Shown one piece after another: positions 7,406-13,978 of a stretch of DNA of 18,987 nucleotides; the stretch's first letter is position 1, and the number at the start of each line of letters is the position of its first letter. This DNA comes from CAZFZT01 sp964523675. GTDB lineage: Bacteria > Planctomycetota > Phycisphaerae > Phycisphaerales > SM1A02. The notes under the pieces were generated by a model. That model was not told the DNA's origin. It was given only the letters and a program-made list of their open reading frames with translations, and searched no databases. Position numbers and translations under genes: made by a program. The stretch lies in the NCBI GenBank assembly GCA_964523675.1, contig CAZFZT010000070.1:1-18987 (forward strand), in the 5' to 3' direction.

Positions 7406-8044
7406 ATGGTTCGAATGAGGGCGAAGGATCGCCGCCGCCAACTGCTTGAAGTCGCATCGGAGCTTTTCGCCACGCGCGGCTACCGGGGCACCACCACCGC
7501 TGAACTCGCACGCGCTGCAGGCATCACGGAGCCCATCCTCTATCGCCACTTCGACAACAAACTCGACCTGTTCGTGACCCTCATCAACGAGGTCGGCCGG
7601 GAGGTCATCAATTCATGGCAGGTCGCGCTCAAGGGCGTGCGTGATCCGCATAAACGTCTGCGCATCCTGCTTGCAGGCAACCCGGCGACGCACGAGCGCG
7701 GCCGGGGTGTGTACCGCGTCATCTTTCAGGCCATGACCGAAGCAGAATCCGACCCCAGCATCGCCAAGCCGCTGCGCAAGCATCTCGCCATGCTGCACAA
7801 CTTTCTCAAGACTCAGTTGATCGATCTTCAGAAGCACGGCGCGGTGCGCTCCGATGAGCCGGCCCCCGCGCTGGCGTGGCTGCTCATGAACGTGGCCGTC
7901 GGCTACGGCATGATGTCCCCCCTGCGCGTTCCCGGCACCTCCGCCGCCGCCAGCCGAAAGAACATGCAGAAGTTGATCGAAGAACTCGTCGGCGCGGGGC
8001 CGGATGACGGCATGAGGCGATCACCGAGCCGCAGCAGCGAGTGA
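7406..8044 (+). CDS. TetR/AcrR-family transcriptional regulator
   Basis: A 212-residue dimeric repressor-type DNA-binding protein. The N-terminal helix-turn-helix runs from about residue 12 to 57: LLEVASELFATRGYRGTT, then TAELARAAGITEPILYRHF with the characteristic LYRHF recognition-helix end. The C-terminal ligand and dimerisation half is variable, as usual. The Ser/Arg-rich tail is not conserved. GGAG at 7392-7395 lies ten bases before ATG 7406, and a second ATG at 7415 is possible. Its place after a TolC-family gene suggests it controls export, as AcrR and TtgR do. That is context only, and no clear palindromic operator was found. It converges on the CRTAC1 gene, the two stops being ten bases apart. 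Confidence 0.88.
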   Translation: MVRMRAKDRRRQLLEVASELFATRGYRGTTTAELARAAGITEPILYRHFDNKLDLFVTLINEVGREVINSWQVALKGVRDPHKRLRILLAGNPATHERGRGVYRVIFQAMTEAESDPSIAKPLRKHLAMLHNFLKTQLIDLQKHGAVRSDEPAPALAWLLMNVAVGYGMMSPLRVPGTSAAASRKNMQKLIEELVGAGPDDGMRRSPSRSSE

Positions 8045-8054
8045 ATTGATCGCA

Positions 8055-9923
8055 CTATTCCTGCCGAATCGTCACCATCTGATTCACCCCCGGAACCTCC
8101 ACCTCCTGCACCACCGGGCCATCCGCAGTCGGCCAGATGATGCGCAGCGAGTCGATCGTGTCGTTCTCACCCAGGCCGAAGGTGAGGGGCAGTTCGACCT
8201 GTGAGAGGTAACTCTTTGTGGGCATGATGATGCGGCGCTGCGTAATGCCGCCTGTTGCGAGTTCGATGACTGCGCCGATGGCATCGCGGTTGGTTGAGAC
8301 GCCGTCGCCGACGAGTCTGATGCGCAGCCAGTTGTGATTGAGGTTCTGATCGTTGCGAAGAAGCAGCGGCGGCCCCCCCACCTGCGTGAGCAGAACATCG
8401 AGGTCGCCATCGCCATCGAAGTCGGCATACGCCGCACCGCGCCCGACGATCGGCCGGGCCAGATCGCCTGCGGAATCAAGCCGCACTTCAACGAAGCACG
8501 ATCGCCGCTCCGGCCCTGCGTTCCAGAAGAGTTGCGTCGGCTGGCGATATCGTTGAGACGCCTGCACTTCGTTGATGGCGTCCTCAATGTGGCCGTTCGC
8601 TTGTAAGAGGTCGAGCCGGCCGTCGAGGTCATAATCAAAGAAGTACAGGCCGAAGGACAGCACCTGCCGGGTGGGCGAGCCGATGCCCTCGCTGATCGCT
8701 TCATCAGAGAAGAGCAGCGGGTTGTTCTGCTGCACGTAGAACGAGGTCATTTCGTTGGAGAAGTTGCCGATGGCGACAGCGATGGCTTCATCGTTGCGAT
8801 AGTTGGCTGCGTCGATGCCCATTGCGCCGGTCGCCTGCCCTTCGGGCGAGAACGCAGCGCCGGACCTGCCGCCAATTTCGCTGAAGGTGTCATCGCCCTG
8901 GTTATGAAACAGGAAGTTCTGTGTGGTGTCGTTTGCGACGAAGATGTCGAGGTAACCGTCCGAGTCGATGTCCTCGAACGCCAGCGCCAACGCTTTACCG
9001 AGTGGCAGGCCGGTCGCGGGGTTCTTGACGTGGATGCCGGATTCAGAGCCGACTTCGACAAAGGAGCCGGGCGAGTCGGAGCGATTGCGATAGAGGTACG
9101 ACTGTGCGCCGCGATAGTTGGTCGGCGGACCATAGGCCCGATCGCGTCCGTTGAGCGTGAAGTTGAGCGCAAAATCAATATCGCGCGACCAATGCACGTA
9201 GTTGCACACGAACAGGTCGAGCAGACCGTTGTTGTTCATGTCGAAGAAGCCGGCGCTGGTGCTCCATTCGTTCTCTTCGCCGGCAAGCCCCGCTTCATCC
9301 GTTGCGCTTACGAAGGTACCGCCTTGATTGCGGAAGAAGTGGTTCGGCCCGACGGCGGTGAAAAACACATCGACATGGCCGTCGTTGTTCGTATCCCCCA
9401 CCGCCACACCCATACCGTAGAACGTCGCATCGAGCCCCGCCTGCGCGGTCACATCAGCAAAGCGGCTGTTGCCTTCATTGCGGTAAAGCTTCAACGTGTG
9501 GCGTCCAGCCGGGGCTTGATCCCAGGGCCAGTGTGTACCGTTGACGAAGAGCACATCCTGATGCCCGTCGTTGTCAAAGTCGAAGACCGCAACGCCGCCG
9601 CCCATGGTCTCGGGAAGCATTTTATCGCCCGTGCTGCCGTCGAAGTGAACGAAGTCGATCCCCGCGCTGCTCGTGATGTCGGTGAACTGCACGCGCGGCA
9701 TTTCATCGGCAGTTCGATCGATACCGGCGATCTGCCCCGGATCCTTCGGAATCATCTCCTCCTCAACCATCGGTTCATACATCACCCACACGATGAGGAC
9801 CGCAACGACAAGCGCGATGACTGCGAAGCCGGCGATCGACCAGCGAAACGCCCGGCCGATGATCGCGTCATCTTCCGGGACCAGTTCTTCTTCGTGCTGC
9901 GGATCGTGAGATGGATCAGTCAT
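8055..9923 (-). CDS. CRTAC1-family FG-GAP/VCBS beta-propeller with C-terminal ASPIC/UnbV domain
   Basis: 622 residues. After an acidic N-terminus, one transmembrane helix (about 29-48) makes it a signal anchor with the large domain outside the cytosol. Six calcium-type DxDxDGxxD-like loops mark the propeller blades: about 115-123 (DFDNDGHQD), 177-185, 228-236, 318-326, 430-438 and 501-509 (DFDGDGDLD). The C-terminal ASPIC/UnbV module (about 545-612) shows NRDAIGA, SQVELPLTFGLG and a WP motif. CRTAC1 proteins are thought to bind calcium and mediate extracellular interactions, and no enzymatic activity is established. ATG 9923 overlaps the end of the cytochrome gene (stop at 9916-9918), with GGAGG about 12 bases upstream, so the two are translationally coupled. 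An in-frame TTG at 9932 is the alternative start. No truncation is apparent. Confidence 0.9.
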   Translation of the reverse strand: MTDPSHDPQHEEELVPEDDAIIGRAFRWSIAGFAVIALVVAVLIVWVMYEPMVEEEMIPKDPGQIAGIDRTADEMPRVQFTDITSSAGIDFVHFDGSTGDKMLPETMGGGVAVFDFDNDGHQDVLFVNGTHWPWDQAPAGRHTLKLYRNEGNSRFADVTAQAGLDATFYGMGVAVGDTNNDGHVDVFFTAVGPNHFFRNQGGTFVSATDEAGLAGEENEWSTSAGFFDMNNNGLLDLFVCNYVHWSRDIDFALNFTLNGRDRAYGPPTNYRGAQSYLYRNRSDSPGSFVEVGSESGIHVKNPATGLPLGKALALAFEDIDSDGYLDIFVANDTTQNFLFHNQGDDTFSEIGGRSGAAFSPEGQATGAMGIDAANYRNDEAIAVAIGNFSNEMTSFYVQQNNPLLFSDEAISEGIGSPTRQVLSFGLYFFDYDLDGRLDLLQANGHIEDAINEVQASQRYRQPTQLFWNAGPERRSCFVEVRLDSAGDLARPIVGRGAAYADFDGDGDLDVLLTQVGGPPLLLRNDQNLNHNWLRIRLVGDGVSTNRDAIGAVIELATGGITQRRIIMPTKSYLSQVELPLTFGLGENDTIDSLRIIWPTADGPVVQEVEVPGVNQMVTIRQE

Positions 9924-12900
9924 GGCGGACAAATTCCTCCGTCGTCCTCATCTCCTCCTCTGGCAGTTCGTACGCACCCGGCCTGCGCAGGTCGTAGATC
10001 ACGACTGGCTCAGCGGCATGATTGGCCCACGGATACTTCCGCCGCGCCGCCGCCACCGCAATATCCCTCGCGTTGTCATCCGGCTTGTAACGCGCGTGCA
10101 ATTGCCGATGTTCTTCTGCAAGATCAATTTCGCCAAGGTCGGCATAGATCTGCGAGAGCGTGTAATGCGCGGTCAGGTCTTCCATATCCAGCTCAAGCGT
10201 TCGCTTGAAGGCGGTCACCGCCTCGCGCAGCATCGCCTCGCGCGCTTCGCGCCGCTCGGCGCCGCGCTCCTGCTTGGCGCGGTCATAGAGCGCCGAACCG
10301 AGTTCGTTCAGCACGCGCCAGTCCTTGGTGAAATCGAATCCCCTGCCGCGGGCCTGCTCGAAACCGCCTTCGAGAATCTGGCGGAAGTTATCAATCGCTT
10401 CATCCAGCCGCGCGTTTTCCTTGTTCACCAAGCCGCTGAACCAGAGCACCTGCCACTCGTTGGCGGGCGGATCAAAGTCGCGCGCCCGGCGCAGCGCTTC
10501 GGGCGCTTCTTCGGTGACGCGGCCTTCACGCAGGTACACCCGCGCGAGATTGATCGGGCCGTCAGGTCGGCCGAGTTCCTCCACCTTTCTGAACGCTTCC
10601 TCCGCCTGTCGCAATTGGCCGCGGCCGGGCTTGAGCAGCAGCCCGATGCCGTAGTCATTCCAGCGCTGCCATTCTGGTATGGTCGATTCATTGTTGCGCG
10701 GGGCAGGAGAGCCGCCCTTCACCGGGAAGGTGACGGTGTCGTGCGCGAGCGTCGAAATGTAGAGATCGTTGTAATACTCCGGATCGTCATGGACGAGAGC
10801 CATGTACTCGGTGTCGAACTTCCGGAACTGGAGTTTCACGTCAACGACGATCGGCTCATCCACATCCTCCGGCACTTCGAGCAGGTAATGAACGGCCTGC
10901 CCCGCACCGGGCGGAATCTGATTGTTGTAAAGGGGAACGAAGATGTTCTGCGGATTGCGCCGATTGATGCGATTGCCTTCGCGATCGATCACAAACGCAT
11001 TGACATAGTGCGCCCACTTATCCACCTCGTTGTTTTCAGGACTCCGCCCACCACTGCGACCGATGACGCGGTCGCCGCTGGTGACCGTGACATCAAGCCA
11101 GACTTCATTTGAATCCGCAGTCCCTTGCGTGAAGTGATGGCCAAGTCGCACAGTGCGAATGACCGTTTCGAGCAGGTAACGCTCACCGGGTTCGAGTTCG
11201 GGCGCCTCTGGTCGAAGCGGTGCGATCAACTCACCGTCGATCGCGCCATCCTTGCGCACACCGAAGATGTCCACGCGCAAGGCGTCTTTGCGAAACTCCT
11301 CGTGCGCTGTGATGACCTCTTCATAATTTGGGACATCGACGAGTTGCACGACCGCGGTGTTCGCCGAGGGGAACAGGTGGTCGATCGTCTTGAGGATGCC
11401 CGACTCGTCGCGCACTTTCGCAGCGAAGTCGTTGGAGGGAATCGTGGGCATGTGGCATGACGAGCAGTTCGACTCCGCTTGTTGCGGGTAGTAAAAGCTC
11501 GCAATGCCCTGGCCGGAAACGCCGCTGAGCCAGAACGAATCAAAATGATTCTGGCCGCGAAGCCACTTGTACTCGTTGAGTTCCGGAGGCAGATGCACCT
11601 TGTGGCACGTCGAGCAGAACTCAGATGTGCTGTGCAGCGGCTTGAGGAATGTCTGCTTATGGAACTCGGGCTTCGCCTTCACGAGTTGCCGATTCACCCA
11701 CGCGAGCACCGCGTTGTCGCTGAACGCAAAGGGATAATGCACCGGTTCGTCGATGGTGTAGTCAGCATTGCCGCGCGCCGTGTTGACGTGCGTGATCGAA
11801 TGACACACGGTGCAGGTGACGCCGGCGTGTGCTGTGGGGTTGTTGACCATGTCGAACTCCGGATCGTTGAACGCTCCGGAGAAGAATGGGACGGGATCAT
11901 GGCAGCCGGCACACCAGCGTGAGGCATTGACGGTGCCGTCACGCTCCATCGCAAACTCGCGCGTCTCCTTCACGGAAAAGAAGTACGCGGGGTTGTTGAA
12001 CGAAGCGAACTTGTGAACTGACCTGGACCAACCCTCGTGGATGTCTGCATGACACTCGAGGCAGTATTGATCGTTCTGAAGGACATGCGAAGGAATGAAA
12101 TCGCCGGACACGGTTCGCGCAAGCGACGGGAAGAAATACTGCTCGCCTTCGAGATTTCCGATGACGTTCCACGCGCGGGGATCCTGCGCGTGAACGACGA
12201 CCATGATGGCTGCGAACCCCGCTGCGGCCGCGCCCCATGTGACGCCGGTCTTCCACTTGATACGGCGTCCCGCAAGCCGGTGCAGCACGAAGAGCCAGAT
12301 GGCGAAGAGAGGCGTGATGATGTGAAGCCAGTAAATGATCGACCGGCCGATCCCCTCACGAATCACGATCACGCCGTCAATGCGCGTGAGAAGAATCCCC
12401 GTCACCAGAAGGACAATCGACGCAATGAACAGCGCCATCCCTGCGCGGATCGCCCGTTTGTTCGGCCGGTTCCACGCGTTGCGCATGTGAATCAAGCCGA
12501 ACACCACCACCGGCACGATAATCAGCGTCCCCATCACCAGGTGAAGGAGAAACATGATGAGGTAGAACCAGTTCTGGTACTGCGGCCCGGCGATGGTCAC
12601 GCTGAGGAGGTAGACCGAGTTGACCACAAGCAGCGCGAACAGCGCGAAGACCACGGCGAGCAGCTTCTTGAGCCGGGGGCCGACGACCGGAACGTATTTC
12701 TTTCGCTTGGGTTTGGCGCCGTTGGCGGCGCTGCTGCGGCCGTCGATGGGGCCGGCCGAGTCTCGATTCGACCGGCCCCGATTCGACCACACACGATCTT
12801 CGCGGCCAGAAGCACCGCCGTTCGTCCCGCCCACAACTGAAGCATGCTCTTCGCCCGACTGCTCTCCCACAGTCGGGCCTCTCTCTCTCCTCCCCGAATT

Positions 12901-12966
12901 CGTCGCGCCATCACCGGAACTCTGATGCGTTTCTCCCCTTTCGCTGCTCATCTCATCATGCGTCAC
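9916..12966 (-). CDS. Pentahaem c-type cytochrome with N-terminal b-type-like membrane domain and C-terminal TPRs
   Basis: A 1016-residue membrane electron-transfer protein. Residues 1-95 are a Gly/Ser/Arg-rich low-complexity tail. About five hydrophobic helices follow (roughly 101-123, 134-157, 176-194, 212-230, 243-259). His142, His160, His215 and His229 lie in or beside helices 2 and 4, as in dihaem cytochrome b domains. Five CxxCH c-haem sites follow: CLECH 302-306, CAGCH 352-356, CTVCH 385-389, CSTCH 451-455 and CSSCH 501-505. A beta-rich domain (about 560-760) and TPR-like helices (about 770-965) end the protein. The c-haems should face the periplasm. I cannot assign a substrate. No nitrite- or hydroxylamine-reductase signature beyond CxxCH is evident. 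The annotated start is GTG 12966, with an in-frame ATG at 12951. It overlaps and couples to the downstream CRTAC1 gene. Confidence 0.9.
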   Translation of the reverse strand: MTHDEMSSERGETHQSSGDGATNSGRRERGPTVGEQSGEEHASVVGGTNGGASGREDRVWSNRGRSNRDSAGPIDGRSSAANGAKPKRKKYVPVVGPRLKKLLAVVFALFALLVVNSVYLLSVTIAGPQYQNWFYLIMFLLHLVMGTLIIVPVVVFGLIHMRNAWNRPNKRAIRAGMALFIASIVLLVTGILLTRIDGVIVIREGIGRSIIYWLHIITPLFAIWLFVLHRLAGRRIKWKTGVTWGAAAAGFAAIMVVVHAQDPRAWNVIGNLEGEQYFFPSLARTVSGDFIPSHVLQNDQYCLECHADIHEGWSRSVHKFASFNNPAYFFSVKETREFAMERDGTVNASRWCAGCHDPVPFFSGAFNDPEFDMVNNPTAHAGVTCTVCHSITHVNTARGNADYTIDEPVHYPFAFSDNAVLAWVNRQLVKAKPEFHKQTFLKPLHSTSEFCSTCHKVHLPPELNEYKWLRGQNHFDSFWLSGVSGQGIASFYYPQQAESNCSSCHMPTIPSNDFAAKVRDESGILKTIDHLFPSANTAVVQLVDVPNYEEVITAHEEFRKDALRVDIFGVRKDGAIDGELIAPLRPEAPELEPGERYLLETVIRTVRLGHHFTQGTADSNEVWLDVTVTSGDRVIGRSGGRSPENNEVDKWAHYVNAFVIDREGNRINRRNPQNIFVPLYNNQIPPGAGQAVHYLLEVPEDVDEPIVVDVKLQFRKFDTEYMALVHDDPEYYNDLYISTLAHDTVTFPVKGGSPAPRNNESTIPEWQRWNDYGIGLLLKPGRGQLRQAEEAFRKVEELGRPDGPINLARVYLREGRVTEEAPEALRRARDFDPPANEWQVLWFSGLVNKENARLDEAIDNFRQILEGGFEQARGRGFDFTKDWRVLNELGSALYDRAKQERGAERREAREAMLREAVTAFKRTLELDMEDLTAHYTLSQIYADLGEIDLAEEHRQLHARYKPDDNARDIAVAAARRKYPWANHAAEPVVIYDLRRPGAYELPEEEMRTTEEFVRHD

Positions 12967-12985
12967 TGGTGGATAGGTAGCAGGG

Positions 12986-12991
12986 ATTGTA
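12986..12991 (-). promoter_or_regulatory. Probable -10 element (TACAAT) of the cytochrome operon
   Basis: On the minus strand, CGGTACAAT lies 19 bases before the GTG start (hexamer to codon). The implied leader is about 12 bases, without a Shine-Dalgarno. No -35 match is seen. Confidence 0.4.
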
Positions 12992-13127
12992 CCGATACAT
13001 TCGACCGTCTCCCGGATGGCTGACTGTATCTATCTTGAGGTACCGCCACCAGTATGCATCGGCTCTACTAATCATGCAACCCTATTTTTTTAGATTTCAC
13101 TCGCTATGCAGACACTTTCTTGCATAT

Positions 13128-13142
13128 TGCATATCGTATGCA
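13128..13142. repeat. Inverted repeat TGCATA-N3-TATGCA, possible operator
   Basis: Perfect 6-base arms with a 3-base centre, and an additional direct copy of TGCATA at 13121-13126. It lies about 140 bases upstream of the cytochrome promoter candidate. A regulatory role is inference. Confidence 0.4.
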
Positions 13143-13228
13143 TCACCAAAAGCCGGCTTTCAGGACGTTGAAGGCGGTTCTCTTAAGAACTTCCTTCTGG
13201 ATGACGCCACTCCGGATGCACGGCATAT

Positions 13229-13975
13229 TCATCGACCCGAGCGATACCTTGTGTTCAGAATCTGATGCAGTTCGCTTTCAGATTCCTGCTCATCGGCATG
13301 AGAGGGCAGCGGATCGAGTGTCTCGCCATCGCGCGTGTAGAGGTCCATGTCCTTGCACCAGCCGGTGAACTCCAGCACGAAGCGGCGGCTCCAGCCGGAT
13401 TGGAGCTCGGGCACCGAATCCATCGATGAGCCACCTTCTTTCAGCCGGGATCGGTCGGCCACTCCGCAAGATGGATCGATCGCGGCGAATTCCATGTGAA
13501 TCTCTTCCCCCGGCCCGAGGATGGCCAGTGCATTGTCGCGCCGGCGGATCAACATCGAGACATCTCCAAAGCGCGTGTATGAGCCGCGCTGATGCCGGGC
13601 GTCCCAAAGCGGCGGCCGATCGCTGTAGTCGTAGTACGCCCTTCGCTGCTCGAAGAGTTTCCGCTGCGGAAAACCCGCCTGCCTCAGATCGGCCTGAACC
13701 AGTTCTAACACATGCCGGCTGGCCTCGGCAGGCCGCTCTTCCGCCAAGACCACCATCAGGCGATCCCAGTAGATTTCCTGACTCGTGCGCAGTCGAATGG
13801 CAGTCGCGCCGCTTGGCAGGCGATCGATCGGAATCGGCACAGCCATCTGGCGGGCGAACCCTGCGGGATAGCCGAACTGCTCCAGCACGATGTGCCACTC
13901 CCCCGTCTGCGAATCGCGCGCTTCCAATGTTGGAGCGCGATACTCCGCGCCCGCCTGCCATGCGCTGAAGATCGT
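13229..13975 (-). pseudogene. C-terminal 248 codons of the TPR/FG-GAP protein, cut off by an in-frame amber codon
   Basis: Directly after the TAG at 13976-13978 the same frame stays open for 248 codons and reads as the expected continuation. TIFSAWQAGAEYRAPTLEARD follows at once, then EQFGYPAGFARQMAVPI, YYDYSDRPPLWD, LGPGEEIHMEF and WCKDMDLYTRDGETLDPLP. I remember these as the C-terminal region of planctomycete and related TPR/FG-GAP proteins that run through this point uninterrupted. The first internal start-like codon is TTG at 13927 (no Shine-Dalgarno), so an independent gene is unlikely. The codons look intact, with no second stop, implying a recent mutation, a sequencing error or read-through. 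Confidence 0.75.
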
Positions 13976-13978
13976 CTA
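13976..13978 (-). other. In-frame amber (TAG) interrupting the TPR/FG-GAP reading frame
   Basis: The product reads WIDYPYS, then TAG, then TIFSAWQAG in one frame. Relatives as I recall them have glutamine here (YPYSQT), and CAG to TAG is a single transition. The next codon is ACG, not the CAR-YYA context of known leaky stops. Confidence 0.8.

Larger units (their letters stand above)
12967..13228. other. AT-rich 262-base intergenic region upstream of the cytochrome operon
   Basis: Noticeably richer in A and T than the flanking genes, with no plausible gene on either strand. It holds the putative -10 at 12986-12991. An inverted repeat, TGCATA-TCG-TATGCA, is at 13128-13142, with a further TGCATA copy at 13121. 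A 12-base perfect palindrome, AAAGCCGGCTTT, is at 13149-13160. These could be operator sites or a terminator for the operon ending at 13229. No strong T-tailed hairpin is seen. Confidence 0.55.

Noticed and set aside
8904..11112. Two long plus-strand frames (8904-10208 and 9922-11112)
   Set aside because: They are antisense to the CRTAC1 and cytochrome genes, whose calcium loops and CxxCH motifs fix the true strand. The products are Val/Arg/His-rich without recognisable folds.
13149..13160. Palindrome AAAGCCGGCTTT as a rho-independent terminator
   Set aside because: It leaves no loop without losing stem pairs, and no real T-run follows on the minus strand.
13976..13978. Amber codon as pyrrolysine or programmed read-through
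   Set aside because: No pyl genes are visible, the expected residue is Gln rather than Lys-like, and the following ACG does not fit the known leaky-stop context. Mutation or sequence error is simpler.
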